Assembly (NCBI GenBank): GCA_020634975.1
Contig: JACKAQ010000004.1
Location: 124,001-188,000 of the forward strand
Length of the DNA: 64,000 bases
Direction of reading: 5' to 3'
DNA from: JACKAQ01 sp020634975 [NCBI: Calditrichia bacterium]
Lineage (GTDB): Bacteria > Calditrichota > Calditrichia > RBG-13-44-9
A program made the translations under genes and the position numbers. Below are positions 1-10,300 of the stretch, piece after piece (position 1 is the first letter of the stretch; each line of letters starts with the position of its first letter). The notes below the pieces were generated by a model. It saw only the letters and a program-made list of their open reading frames with translations. It was not told the origin of the DNA and searched no databases.

Positions 1-27
1 GAAATAGAAAATTAGTTCTGCTCAAAA

Positions 28-59
28 AAAAGGCACCGTTTTTCAAAAAGGTGCCTTTT
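28..59 (-). terminator. Rho-independent terminator after SDR gene
   Basis: A perfect 10-bp stem (AAAAGGCACC / GGTGCCTTTT) with a 12-nt loop lies just beyond the stop of the minus-strand dehydrogenase. Read on the minus strand it ends in a run of eight T. It terminates the leftward gene. Confidence 0.85.
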
Positions 60-63
60 GTAA

Positions 64-879
64 TTAATGTCCGGTTCGTCCGGTAAATTCGTCCATCGTT
101 TTGTTGATGCCGAAAAAGCTGATCACCGCATCAAAAACGCTCAGCGGCAACACCCGAACCATGTATGCAGACATGACAAATCGCGGCATCACCAATCGCC
201 GCCGGTTGCCGCGAATGGCACCGATAATCCGTTTGGCAGCATATTCCGGTTTGAGGATCGGCAGAATCCACGGAAAGCGCGTTTTTACGCCCGCGAACAT
301 GCCCGTGTCGATGTAAAACGGGCAAATAACGGTCGTCCGTACCGGCGATTTCAGCCGTTTCAATTCCAGCCGCAACGATTCGTCAAATCCGATCGCGGCA
401 AATTTGCTGCTGCAATAGTCCACCATTTTGGATGTGCCGACAATCCCGCCGGCGGATGCAATGGTCACGATATGCCCGCTTTTCCGGCGCATCATTTCCG
501 GCAAAAATGCCCGGCTCGTCCAAAAAAGCGCCAAAGTGTTCACCTGAAAGGTGCGCTCAATTTCTTCATCGGAAATTTCGGTGAGTACTTTTCCGGACAC
601 AATACCGGCGTTGTTGATCAAAATATCCACCGGGCCGCATTCGCTGAGCACCCGTTTTCCGGTTTCGGCAATGGCTGCGCGATCCGTCAAATTGCAGACA
701 TACGTGGTTACTTTCGCGCCGGTGTTGCGCAATTCTGCGGCAGTTTGATCCAACCCTTTGGCGTTCACATCCCACAAAATAAGGTTCGCACCTAACGCCG
801 CCGATTTTTGGGCCATCAGTTTTCCGATGCCGCTGGCTGCGCCGGTGATCAGCACGTTCCGTTGGTTAAAATCAGACAT
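64..879 (-). CDS. SDR family NAD(P)-dependent oxidoreductase
   Basis: Classical short-chain dehydrogenase of 271 residues, a normal family length plus a C-terminal extension. The Rossmann motif TGAASGIG is at about 13-20, NNAG at 89-92, catalytic Ser at about 142, and the YCSSK active-site motif has Tyr155 and Lys159. The hydrophobic C-terminal part (about 230-255) resembles membrane-associated retinol/alcohol dehydrogenase-type SDRs, but the substrate cannot be read from the sequence. A GGAG precedes the ATG. It lies 44 nt downstream of an aldehyde dehydrogenase on the same strand, so an alcohol-to-aldehyde-to-acid pair is a reasonable inference. Confidence 0.9.
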   Translation of the reverse strand: MSDFNQRNVLITGAASGIGKLMAQKSAALGANLILWDVNAKGLDQTAAELRNTGAKVTTYVCNLTDRAAIAETGKRVLSECGPVDILINNAGIVSGKVLTEISDEEIERTFQVNTLALFWTSRAFLPEMMRRKSGHIVTIASAGGIVGTSKMVDYCSSKFAAIGFDESLRLELKRLKSPVRTTVICPFYIDTGMFAGVKTRFPWILPILKPEYAAKRIIGAIRGNRRRLVMPRFVMSAYMVRVLPLSVFDAVISFFGINKTMDEFTGRTGH

Positions 880-923
880 TTCACCCGCTCCGTTTCATTT
901 TTAAATAATTGTATATAATAAGG

Positions 924-2381
924 TTATAGCACTTTTTCAACCAACCGGATCAATTTTTTCACAGTGCCCGTGTAGGGCGGGAACAGCAGCGTGATCGGCG
1001 TATTTGAAAAATGTTTGAGCACTGCACGACCGTGTGAAAACGCTTTAAATCCGAAAAATCCGTGAGAGCTGCCGATACCGCTGTGATTCACACCACCAAA
1101 CGGCAAATTGAGGTGAGAAAACTGCAGCGCGACATCGTTAATGCAGGTGCCGCCGCTGGTGGTTTGATTCAAAAAATAGTCCGTGTTTTTGCGATTGCGG
1201 CTGAAAATATACAGCGCCAGCGGTTTCTCCAGTTTGGCAATTGTGGCGGTCGCTGCTTCGAGATGATCGAAACGCAAAATCGGCAAAACAGGACCGAAGA
1301 TTTCCTCCTGCATCACCCGCGAATCCGGCGAAACATCCGTGAGAACAGTGGGGGAGATGTATTTTTCCGCAGCGTCGGACTGTCCGCCGGCTGCCAGCGT
1401 CGCACCGTTTTCAACGGCGTCGCGGATCAACTCAACCAATCGCTCGTGATGCCGTTGGCTGATCACCCGGGGATAGCTGTTGTTCGCTTTGCGCTCCGCT
1501 TCGGTTTCGCCGTAAAGTTTGGCGATGTAATGCTGCACTTTTTCCAAAAATTCCGGAAATACTTTGCTGTTTACCAACACATAATCCGGTGCAACGCAGG
1601 TTTGCCCCATGTTGAGATATTTGCCCCAAACCACTTTTTTGGCGGCGTCGTTGATATTGGCGCTTTCGTCAATGATCACCGGCGATTTTCCGCCCAATTC
1701 CAGCGTCACACTGGCGAGGTTTTCCGATGCCGCTTTCATCACAATTTTCCCGACATTCGGGTTTCCGGTGAAAAAAATGTGGTCAAACGGCAATTTGAGC
1801 AATTCTGTGGCAACTGTTGCATCGCCTTCGATCACCGCGATTTCGTTTTCCGGGAACACTTCCCCCAAAATTTTGCGGACAACCGCATTGGTTTGCGGCG
1901 TGAATTCGGAGGGTTTTACCATGATGCAATTACCCGCTGCAATCGCGGAAACGACCGGTCCGAGTGTCAAATTGAACGGATAATTCCACGGTGAAATAAC
2001 CAGCACAACGCCGCGCGGTTCGTAGCGGATCCAGCTTCGGGTGGTGAGCGCGACCAGCGTTGGCGCAACCCGATGCGGTTTCAGCCATTTTTTGAGATGC
2101 CGGATGGCATAGCGAATTTCCCCGACAACCTGCATGATTTCCGTGAGATCGGTTTCCGCTTCGGATTTGCGAAAATCCGCGTTCAGCGCGCGGTAAATGG
2201 CATCGCGATTGGCTTCGATGGCTTTGTGCAACTGCTTTAATTTTTGAATGCGTTCTTTTGCGGTGGTATTGGCAATCTGTGGATGAAACGCTTTCTGCTG
2301 TTCAAAAATTTTGGGGATTTGCACCGAGGTTTCCGCACCGTTTGTTCCGGTGTGGTGCGATTGCAGGGTTGGGGAATTCAT
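924..2381 (-). CDS. Aldehyde dehydrogenase, ALDH3-like
   Basis: NAD(P)-dependent aldehyde dehydrogenase of 485 residues that oxidises an aldehyde to the acid. Visible motifs are the cofactor-fold SPWNYPF, FFTGNPNVGK, the general-base segment LELGGKSP, and the catalytic cysteine Cys262 in GQTCVAPDY, a wording typical of the ALDH3/coniferyl/fatty-aldehyde branch. The C-terminus (TLLFPPYTGTVKKLI) is hydrophobic like that of ALDH3 members that touch membranes. AGGAG sits 7 nt before the ATG. The SDR gene follows it closely, suggesting co-transcription. The exact aldehyde is unknown. Confidence 0.92.
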   Translation of the reverse strand: MNSPTLQSHHTGTNGAETSVQIPKIFEQQKAFHPQIANTTAKERIQKLKQLHKAIEANRDAIYRALNADFRKSEAETDLTEIMQVVGEIRYAIRHLKKWLKPHRVAPTLVALTTRSWIRYEPRGVVLVISPWNYPFNLTLGPVVSAIAAGNCIMVKPSEFTPQTNAVVRKILGEVFPENEIAVIEGDATVATELLKLPFDHIFFTGNPNVGKIVMKAASENLASVTLELGGKSPVIIDESANINDAAKKVVWGKYLNMGQTCVAPDYVLVNSKVFPEFLEKVQHYIAKLYGETEAERKANNSYPRVISQRHHERLVELIRDAVENGATLAAGGQSDAAEKYISPTVLTDVSPDSRVMQEEIFGPVLPILRFDHLEAATATIAKLEKPLALYIFSRNRKNTDYFLNQTTSGGTCINDVALQFSHLNLPFGGVNHSGIGSSHGFFGFKAFSHGRAVLKHFSNTPITLLFPPYTGTVKKLIRLVEKVL

Positions 2382-2706
2382 GGTTAATTCTCCTAAATCG
2401 TTGAATATCTGGTAAAAAATGTGTTACTTAAACGCTGTATCAGGAAAATGCCAATGGTATGTTTGCGAAAACTGTCTCGGATTCTGGCAGGCTCAGCGTC
2501 AAAGTTTTTTGCTAAAAAATTGCAGTGTTCAGTAGCGTTTCGCTACTTATTTTCTGCGATGTAATTTACGCATTATCAGAAATTTATGCAAAAGTAATAT
2601 GCAATTAAAGTGGTGAATTTTCACATTATGTTGAACGCTGTTCAAGTTCAGTGAATACAACTAATTAACCTAATTACAAATCAGAAAAACACCGGAAAAA
2701 GTGACA
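2382..2706. promoter_or_regulatory. Divergent intergenic region with two inverted repeats
   Basis: This 325-bp gap separates the leftward aldehyde dehydrogenase from the rightward SDR and must carry both promoters. It contains a 7-bp perfect hairpin, AGTAGCG-TTT-CGCTACT (2531-2547), and a 6-bp dyad, TTGAAC-GCT-GTTCAA (2631-2645), about 60 nt before the SDR start. The latter has the size of a regulator operator. No gene is visible and no convincing -10/-35 pair could be assigned. Confidence 0.45.
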
Positions 2707-3504
2707 ATGGCAGACAAATCATCCGCAGCGCCGACAGTGCTGATCACCGGCGCGACAGAGGGTATCGGTTACGAATTGAGCAAAATTTATGCAAAAGAAG
2801 CCTACGAATTGGTGCTGGTTGCCCGCAACGAGGAACGGCTGAAATCCCGCAAACGTGAGCTGGAGGATGAATTTGGCGTGCCGGTAGCCATCATCCGGAT
2901 GGATTTGTCGGAGCCGGGTGCTGCAAAAAAACTGTTCGAGCTGACCGAAAAGCATGAAATTGTGGTGGATGAATTAATCAACAACGCCGGATATGGATTG
3001 ATTGGCAGATTCGATAAAATTTCGCTGGACGACCAACTCAACATGATTCAACTAAATGTCGCCGAAATGACGGCGCTGTGCCGGTTGTACCTTGAGCAAA
3101 TGGTGGCGCGGGGCAGCGGTAAAATTATGAATGTCGCATCAACCGCATCCTTCCAACCGGGACCGATGATGGCAGCTTATTACGCCACAAAAGCCTTTGT
3201 GCTCCATTTAACGGAAGCAATTGCTGTGGAAACAAAAGGTACCGGCGTGACGGTTTGCGCCCTTTGCCCGGGACCAACGGCATCGAAATTTCAGGAACGC
3301 GCGGGATTCAAAAAACCGTTGCTGACGCAGATGGGCATGATGTCTTCGGCGTCGGTTGCGAAAACCGGATTCACCAAAATGCAGCGCGGCAAAACAGTGA
3401 TCATCACCGGTTTGATGAACCGGTTGTTTGCGCAATCCTATCGCTTTTTCCCGCGAAAAATGATTCAATCGGTTATTCGGATGTTGCAGAAAAATCGGGA
3501 ATAA
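2707..3504 (+). CDS. SDR family oxidoreductase
   Basis: Second short-chain dehydrogenase, 265 residues from the ATG at 2707 (a GTG at 2701 would add two residues; the GGAAAAAG upstream fits the ATG). TGATEGIG occupies 14-21, NNAG about 92-95, Ser145 is in NVAST, and the YYATK motif gives Tyr158 and Lys162. The overall pattern with a CPGPTASKF segment is that of DltE/YqjQ-type SDRs of unknown substrate. It is transcribed away from the aldehyde dehydrogenase/SDR pair and is followed by a terminator shared with the converging M64 gene. Confidence 0.9.
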   Translation: MADKSSAAPTVLITGATEGIGYELSKIYAKEAYELVLVARNEERLKSRKRELEDEFGVPVAIIRMDLSEPGAAKKLFELTEKHEIVVDELINNAGYGLIGRFDKISLDDQLNMIQLNVAEMTALCRLYLEQMVARGSGKIMNVASTASFQPGPMMAAYYATKAFVLHLTEAIAVETKGTGVTVCALCPGPTASKFQERAGFKKPLLTQMGMMSSASVAKTGFTKMQRGKTVIITGLMNRLFAQSYRFFPRKMIQSVIRMLQKNRE

Positions 3505-3541
3505 AAGGGATAAAGGATAAAGGGTAAATGATAAAAAAAAT

Positions 3542-3578
3542 CGGGCAGGATAAAAGGCTTAACTGTTTACCCTGCCCG
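3542..3578 (-). terminator. Terminator between SDR and M64 genes
   Basis: The stem CGGGCAGG / CCTGCCCG extends through a nearly complementary ATAAA/TTTAC segment. On the minus strand the stem is followed by eight T, so it mainly terminates the M64 peptidase gene. On the plus strand it lies 38 nt beyond the SDR stop but lacks a clear T-run. Confidence 0.8.
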
Positions 3579-3593
3579 TTGTTTGCAAATTGG

Positions 3594-5063
3594 TTATTTG
3601 CTGTAATAATCGATAATTTCCTGAATGGCAGCTTCGCAAACGACACAAAATGTTTCCGCACTTTTGGTAAACATGATGCAATCGATTTCCGGGCGATACA
3701 TGCCTTTTGAGGCATAGCCCGCGCCTTCGAACGCACCAACTTTTCCGGCAAATTTGCTGTTTTGCAAATAGCGGTGCATTTTCTCGCTGTGCTCGCGATC
3801 GAGGCGATTGTATAATTCTTCCGCAGATTTCACTTCCGCAGCCGGTGCATTATTGCGCTTTAGTTCTGCCACGCGATTGTTCAATTCCCGCCGTTGTTGT
3901 TGCCACGCCAAATCCATCGAATCAAAATCTGCTTTTTCCCACGGTGTGGGCATTTCGATGCCCGGCGTCAGTTTGTCGCGCCATTTTATTTTGGCGGGAT
4001 CGGTTTCTTTGGTGACATTCGGCTCCGCCGGCTCCACGCCTTCGGGATAAAATTCGTTGTAGGCAACGGATGATGTGTAATATTCATCCGCCAAACCGAG
4101 CAGCGAATGCCCGAATTCGTGGACAAATAAATAAGTGCTCCACTGGTTATCCGCGGTAAATGAGCAATACCAATTGTAAATCCCGCCACCACCGTAACGA
4201 TAATGGTTGACCATAATATACAGCGCGTCGTACGGCACATGTGCGGCAATGTCGCGCAACGTTTTGTTGTCTTCGGTGAGCAAATATCGTTCGGAACCGA
4301 GTGAGTTGAAGGTTGCGTTCAGCGCCGTATTTTTAAATGAATTGTGGCGCGGTTCGTCCACACCGCTGTCCAGCGAGGGTTTTAACACACCGTATATATT
4401 GAAGTTAGCGCGATTGGATTTATACGGTTCTTTGCTGAAAAAATAATCGGTAAACCGTTGTAAATCTTTTTTGAATTTCGCGGTTTCATCTTTTGTGTAA
4501 CCTTCGCCGATGAACGCGATATCCACTTTTTGGTGCGGAACGCCCCCGTTTTGACTTTGGATTACCAAAATATCCGGGTCTTTCGGCTCTTCGCGAATCA
4601 CGGAAACCGCTGCCGGATCGATGGTTACGCTGTAAATTTCTGACATTTTATTGTATTTATCGCGCTTTTCGATGCTCATCCGAATCGGCGCTTTCGGATA
4701 CGGCAGCAGCGCCGATTCGTGATAGCTGCGTTTGATGCCGTTCGCTGCATCTTCGCTGGTGGCGTATTCATAAAAATAGGTGTTGAAACCTTTGGAATAA
4801 ATCAGTTCGCCGCCGCCTGCGTCGTAAATTTTCAGATAATATTGACCGTTATCGAAATGATCGATCAACTGGTTGCGGCTGCCCGCCCAAACGCCGTATT
4901 GATACACATGATCCAGCGTGACAAATTCGCTGGCGGCATCGCCGATGTGGAAATAATCCACCCGCATCGTTTTGTCGATGAAATATTGCTCAAATTTGGG
5001 ATTGGCGTTTGCCGAAATCGCAAAAAACAACAGTGTCGCGCACAGCATTTTACAGGTTTGCAT
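3594..5063 (-). CDS. M64 family (IgA peptidase-like) secreted metallopeptidase
   Basis: Zinc metallopeptidase of 489 residues. The start is placed at the ATG at 5063 because GGAGG lies 5 nt upstream; the more upstream TTG overlaps that ribosome site. A signal peptide (ATLLFFAISANA) is followed by a beta-rich N-terminal half, then the M64 core DIAFIGEGYT and the zinc motif HEFGHSLLGLADEYY (His315, Glu316, His319; Asp of ADEYY as the likely next ligand). A C-terminal helical segment (VAELKRNNAP) and four cysteines in CIMFTKSAETFCVVC follow. It lacks the NYPNPFNP sorting domain, so it is probably periplasmic or released by another route. Confidence 0.88.
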   Translation of the reverse strand: MQTCKMLCATLLFFAISANANPKFEQYFIDKTMRVDYFHIGDAASEFVTLDHVYQYGVWAGSRNQLIDHFDNGQYYLKIYDAGGGELIYSKGFNTYFYEYATSEDAANGIKRSYHESALLPYPKAPIRMSIEKRDKYNKMSEIYSVTIDPAAVSVIREEPKDPDILVIQSQNGGVPHQKVDIAFIGEGYTKDETAKFKKDLQRFTDYFFSKEPYKSNRANFNIYGVLKPSLDSGVDEPRHNSFKNTALNATFNSLGSERYLLTEDNKTLRDIAAHVPYDALYIMVNHYRYGGGGIYNWYCSFTADNQWSTYLFVHEFGHSLLGLADEYYTSSVAYNEFYPEGVEPAEPNVTKETDPAKIKWRDKLTPGIEMPTPWEKADFDSMDLAWQQQRRELNNRVAELKRNNAPAAEVKSAEELYNRLDREHSEKMHRYLQNSKFAGKVGAFEGAGYASKGMYRPEIDCIMFTKSAETFCVVCEAAIQEIIDYYSK

Positions 5064-5104
5064 AGGTTCCTCCAATAACGGGTGATAGATTTTCGAAGTT
5101 GCAA

Positions 5105-5659
5105 CTATCTTTTGACGGTGATTTTTGGCTTGCTATCCGCCAGCTCAAACCGGATGAGATGTTCATCCATTTCTTTGGCGTTTGGCAGTTTTGAGAAATT
5201 GAATGTTTCCAACAATTTTATTGAACGGTGATTTTCAAAATGGACTATCGCCAAAATGGATGTGAGGCGCAACTGTCGAAATCCAAATTCGATGACGATC
5301 GAAACGGCTTCCCGCATCAGCCCTTTACCGTGAAAATCCGGCAGCAGCTCATATCCGATTTCGGCAGTGAATTTATCCATCGAAAAATTAAACAAACAGA
5401 TGGTGCCAATCAATTTCCCGGTGAGATTTGACATGATTGCCCAATAAAAAGCGTCGCTATTTTCAATGCTTTTGTTGATGTTCAAAATAAAACTTGTGGC
5501 ATTTTCAATAGAAAGGCACGGCTGTCTGTCAAGATATTGGTTTACGGATGGGTCGGCGCGCAACGCAAAAATTGCTGCGCTGTCGCCGGTCGCCGGTTTT
5601 CGCAGGGTTAACCGGTCGGTTTTCAAAATGGGGAATAGTTCACAATTATTGTGTATCAT
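5105..5659 (-). CDS. GNAT family N-acetyltransferase (RimJ/RimL-like)
   Basis: 184-residue acetyltransferase that transfers acetyl from acetyl-CoA to an amine. The family opening TDRLTLRKP is at about 14-22, the beta4 segment AEIGYELLPDFHGKGLM carries the acetyl-CoA pyrophosphate loop, and NHRSIKLLETFNF is the usual C-terminal motif. The substrate is unknown; RimJ/L members modify ribosomal protein termini or small amines. It lies 41 nt upstream of the M64 start on the same strand, so co-transcription is possible. No strong ribosome site precedes the ATG. Confidence 0.88.
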   Translation of the reverse strand: MIHNNCELFPILKTDRLTLRKPATGDSAAIFALRADPSVNQYLDRQPCLSIENATSFILNINKSIENSDAFYWAIMSNLTGKLIGTICLFNFSMDKFTAEIGYELLPDFHGKGLMREAVSIVIEFGFRQLRLTSILAIVHFENHRSIKLLETFNFSKLPNAKEMDEHLIRFELADSKPKITVKR

Positions 5660-5743
5660 TTCATTTGGTTTCAGGCTGCCGTTATTGGCAGATATTTGGT
5701 TTGAGTGTTTGTTGAAAACGCATCAAATTTATTGTGCAAAACG

Positions 5744-7063
5744 CTATTTCAGCAACAGCATTTTGCGCGTTTGGCTGAATGAAGCTTGTTGCGATGTGGG
5801 AGAAATGGCGCTGAGTTGATAAAAATATACCCCGCTCGCTAAATGACTGCCATCGAAAAAAACGCGGTGTTCACCGGGATTCTGCGGTGCATCGATCAGC
5901 GTGCGAACTTGCCTTCCGGCGGCATCAAAAATCGTTAGCCGGATATGGGCAGATGTTTCCAATTCAAAAAATATGGTAGTTTGCGGGTTGAAGGGATTGG
6001 GATAATTTTGCGCCAGCCGGAATTTTACCGGCGCATTTACGGGATTTCCGGAGATGCCGACAACCGGATGATCGTATCGGTAAATGACGCCGCCAATTCC
6101 CACGGCAAACGCTTTTAGCGAATCCATAAAAACGATGTCGAATAAATTGGTACTGTCCGGTGTGTCAAAACTTTGCCATGTGATACCGCTATCCGGCGAA
6201 ATAATGTATTTTTCCGATGTGCCGACCGCTGCCCAGGCTTCGGCATCTGTTCGGAAATCGACGGCTGTGGCCGTTCCGCGCGCATTGATTCCCGCCAAAG
6301 TGATGTATTCCCAACTATCGCCGCCATCGGTGCTGCGGGCGACGCTAGCGCCGTACTCAAAGTCGCCGCCAACGGCAAGTATGTTCAGCGAATCGAGAAT
6401 GTGGATATCGTAAAGCGGCTCCGGACCGATGGGCGTAACGTCCCAATTTTGCCCGTAATCCTGCGATCGCCAGATCATCCCGGCGTTATCGATAAGCCCG
6501 CCGCTGGCGAAAGCATATTTCGTGCTGTAAAATGTTAAACATCGCACCGGGAAAAACTGGAACATTGAGGGGTCCAGCCGTGAATAATTCCATTTTACGC
6601 CGCTGTCTGTTGTGCTGGCAATAATGCCGTTTCTGCCGGAAACCCAGCCATGAAGGGCGTCAAAAAAGTGGATATCGAATAAAATCTGGTTTTCCTGCGG
6701 AAACAATTGCTGGCTCCAGGTGTCCCCGCCGTTTGTGGTGCTCAACAACAGCGTTCCGATGGGCGGTGCATCGTTTTTCCAGCCGATCACCCAGCCGGTC
6801 AGAGAATCGATAAATGAGATGCCCACAATATTAAAACCGATTCCGCTATTCAACAATTCCCAACTGTCGCCGCCATTTGTTGTGCGCAAAATGGTGCCGC
6901 CTTCGCCGACAATCCAGCCGTGCTGATCATCTACAAATATGATTTTGTTGAGATCCTCTGATGTTGGCGACGTTAGTTTTGTCCAATTTGCCGAAACAAA
7001 CGCGGGGGAAACGATAATGCAGAGCGCAAAAAGCATGCGCAGAAATTGGGGCAATGGATGCAT
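5744..7063 (-). CDS. Ycf48/BNR-repeat protein with type IX-like sorting domain
   Basis: Secreted beta-propeller-like protein of 439 residues. A signal peptide (MLFALCIIVSPAFVSA) precedes seven or so Asp-box/BNR units, seen as TTNGGDSWE, TTNGGDTWS, TTDSGVKWN, SQDYGQNWD, STDGGDSWE and SPDSGITWQ, with the HGWIVGEGGTI wording of Ycf48-like propellers. The last 95 residues are the sorting domain: NYPNPFNPQTT, then LTIFDAAGRQVRTL, LASGVYFYQL and the terminal KMLLLK. Known biology of such domains is outer-membrane export by a type IX-like system; the partner of the propeller is unknown. AGGTAGG precedes the ATG. Confidence 0.85.
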   Translation of the reverse strand: MHPLPQFLRMLFALCIIVSPAFVSANWTKLTSPTSEDLNKIIFVDDQHGWIVGEGGTILRTTNGGDSWELLNSGIGFNIVGISFIDSLTGWVIGWKNDAPPIGTLLLSTTNGGDTWSQQLFPQENQILFDIHFFDALHGWVSGRNGIIASTTDSGVKWNYSRLDPSMFQFFPVRCLTFYSTKYAFASGGLIDNAGMIWRSQDYGQNWDVTPIGPEPLYDIHILDSLNILAVGGDFEYGASVARSTDGGDSWEYITLAGINARGTATAVDFRTDAEAWAAVGTSEKYIISPDSGITWQSFDTPDSTNLFDIVFMDSLKAFAVGIGGVIYRYDHPVVGISGNPVNAPVKFRLAQNYPNPFNPQTTIFFELETSAHIRLTIFDAAGRQVRTLIDAPQNPGEHRVFFDGSHLASGVYFYQLSAISPTSQQASFSQTRKMLLLK

Positions 7064-7340
7064 GAACCTACCTTTTTCATGTTCAAATTGGTTTACCGGT
7101 CAGAATTTAATGATTGGGGAAACCAAATGCCAATCTTTTACTCCCCAAAACTTTCGGGCTTGGGCGCATAAATTTTTTGGAATCATCTCTTTGGTTTATT
7201 ATCATTTGAAGGTTCAAATGTTCACATAAATTTCCGATTACACAATCGAAACCGATGCGCCCTTTTGTCGTCACGGCAGATGCCAGAATAGAAAATCTGT
7301 GTTTTTAAATTCAATAATATTAATTGATTAGGAGACGTTC

Positions 7341-10300
7341 ATGAATTCAATGCGACCCTTCCGGAAGTTGTTATGGATGGCAATAGTTTTTTCGCTGTTG
7401 ATCGCGGGAACTATGATTGCCCAACAAGCGGAAACGCCGTTTTTTATGGCTACATACGAAATGGAATCCGGATTGAAAAGCGCACCGATGACCGCGGAAA
7501 AACCGGTTCTGGTTTTCTCGGACGATGTGTATGTGCCCAAAACACCGTGGCTTCGGGTGTTTTTTGAAAATGTGGCGCTCGGTGAAAACAGCTATTTGCA
7601 ACTCACCGGGTTGGCAGACGGTGCCCGCCAGGCGTTAACTGCCCGGACAATTGCGGAATGGGAAAATGCCAGCGCATTTTTCAACGGCGACCGGATTCGC
7701 ATTGAATTATTTGCCGCACCCGGCGATATCGACATCCGGTTTTCGGTAAAGGATGTGATGGTTGGGGAATGGGTTGGCAATGTGCCGCTGCCGATGAGCA
7801 TTTGCGGCGCTGATGACGACCGGATTCCCTCCGAAGATCCCAAAGCCGGGAGAATTGTGCCGATCGGCTGCACCGGCTGGATTATTTCCAACGGATTGCA
7901 ACTCACTGCCGGGCACTGCCTCGATGCAACAACTGCGCAAGTGCTGGAATTTAACGTGCCGATGTCGCTGCCGGACGGCACTGTCCAGCATCCCGCACCG
8001 GAATTTCAATATACCATCATCCAGTCCAGCCGCGTTTTTGTAAATGGCGGCGTCGGTAACGACTGGGGAAAATTTGAAGTGCAAAACAATTCGGAAACCG
8101 GCGAACAACCCATTCAGGCGCAGGGCGAATCGTTCGAATTTGTGCAGGATTATTCGCCGGCAGAAATTCGCATTACCGGCTATGGTGTGGACGGTCCCGC
8201 ACCCGGACACGGCAATGGTCCGCGCGACGAAACCAACCAAACCGAACAAACCCACGTCGGACCGAATATGGGTTCCAGCGGCACAACCATGCGCTACCAT
8301 ACCGATACGCAGGGCGGCAACTCCGGCAGTCCGGTTATCGACGAAGCAACCGGAAGAGCGTTGGGCATCCACACCCACGGCGGCTGCAGCACCGGTGCCA
8401 CATCCAGCAACGCCGGAACCAGCTTTTTTCACCCGGATTTGTGGGAAGCGATTAACATCGCCGATCCGGAAGATCCACTACCGCCAACAAATATCACGGC
8501 TTTCAGCGATGCAACAACGCCCACATCGATACAGATCGATTGGACAGCGCCCTCGGCTTTGGTGGACGGAACACCGATTTTACCGACAGATTTTGTGATC
8601 GATATTTTGCGTGAAGGTTCGCTGTTGAATTCCATAAACGGAACTATTGAAACGTTCACAGATGAAGGCTTAACCACAGGACAAACATATACTTACACAT
8701 TGTTGACCAGGCTCATCGCAAATGACAGCACCAGCCAGGAAGTGAGCGTTAGCGCGGTTGCCGGCGGCATCGATGCGCTGATCTGGAATCCCACATTGTT
8801 GGCGAGCGCCCAACAAATTGTCGATCGCGCCAAAAATGACCCCCGGGGCGAAATCAACTTTTCAGATGCCGTTGCCCAATTATCAAAAAACGCCGAAAAC
8901 GTTGCGGCAATTTCCGATGCGTTGAGTGCCAACGGTATCGTCAGTTTGACCGTTGCGGAGCTGCCCGCGGATTTGAGCAACGTGGATTATCTTTTTGTGG
9001 TGCTCGGTCATTTTAGCAGTAATTATGTGATCACAGCAGGTAGCGCGGAAGCCGCAACCATCGAAGATTTTATCGCCAGCGGCGGACATGTTTACATGGA
9101 AGGCGGTGATGCCTGGTTTTGGGATCCGGGTAACGGCGGTCACAATTTCGGAACCACATTTGGCATCAACGGGCTTTCCGATGGCAATAGCAACGGCGAG
9201 TTAACCACAATTGCCGGTGCCGGAATTACTGCCGGACAGGATTTTGCATACAATATCGGCAGCGACAGCTATCCCGATCACATCGCTGCGATCGGAACCG
9301 GCGCAATCATTCACAGCAACACCAGCCCGGCGTTCAATTGCGGCGTTGCCAATGCCGCACAACCCGGCGAAACCCGTGGGAACACCGTCGGCGTTTCGTT
9401 CCAGTTTATGGATTTGGTCGATGGCGCATCGCCCGCAACCAAAAATGAGCTGATGGCAACCTATCTCGCATTTTTCGGGCAAACCTCGGAAATCACCCAA
9501 AACATGGTGTTGAACGAAGGCTGGAACATGATTGCCAGTCCGGCGCAAATGGCTGATTCTGCTGTTGTTACGATGTTCCCGAGTCATGTGAGCGGCACCC
9601 TTTTCAGCTTCAACGGCGCGTATGTTTCGGAAACGCATCTCGCCCGTAGCAAAGGCTATTGGCTGCGATTCGATTCCACCGAAACAGTGGCATTGAGCGG
9701 CACGCCGCTGGATGCGTTCACCGTAATTCTGGATGCTGGTTGGAACATGATTTCCGGTCCTTCCTGCGAAGTGGCAACCGCCCAAATTTTCGATCAGGAT
9801 TCGGTAATTATTCCCGGCACATTTTACAGCTTCGATGGCAGCTATTCACAATCGGATACGTTGAAACCGGGACTCGGATATTGGGTTCGCGCCAGCGATT
9901 CCGGCGCAGTGACGATCTCGTGCACCGCACCGGTCGCCAAAATAGCGGCGCTCCAAAAACCGGATTTGAGCGCAATTCCGGCAATCATCATTTCCGGTGA
10001 AAACAATATTTTCCAAACACTGTACATTGATGCCCGTTTGCCGGAAGCTGTTGAAAAAACAAGATTTACACTGCCGCCGGTTGCTCCGAAACCGCTGCTC
10101 GATGCCCGTTTTGCAGATGATTCGTATCTCAGCGAAAGCAGTGAGCAAACCATCGTTTTGCAAGCTGAGCGATATCCGTTGCGGTTGCAAATGACCAATT
10201 TGGGCAGCGCAAGTTTTGAAATTTCAGAGATGGCGGGCACTGCGATAATTGCCACCCACACGCTCCGCGATGGCGATATTTTGCAACTGACAAATCCTGC

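Noticed and set aside
67-795. 242-residue open frame opposite the first SDR gene
   Set aside because: Its protein is compositionally odd (His/Arg/Phe-rich) and lies entirely under a clear SDR gene. It is an antisense shadow.
1062-1994. 310-residue open frame opposite the aldehyde dehydrogenase
   Set aside because: Rich in Arg, Phe and His with no domain pattern; it mirrors ALDH codon bias.
7064-7340. Riboswitch or other RNA in the divergent gap before the S1-like protease
   Set aside because: AT-rich with no stable conserved structure I could fold by eye. A standard Infernal search against Rfam would decide.
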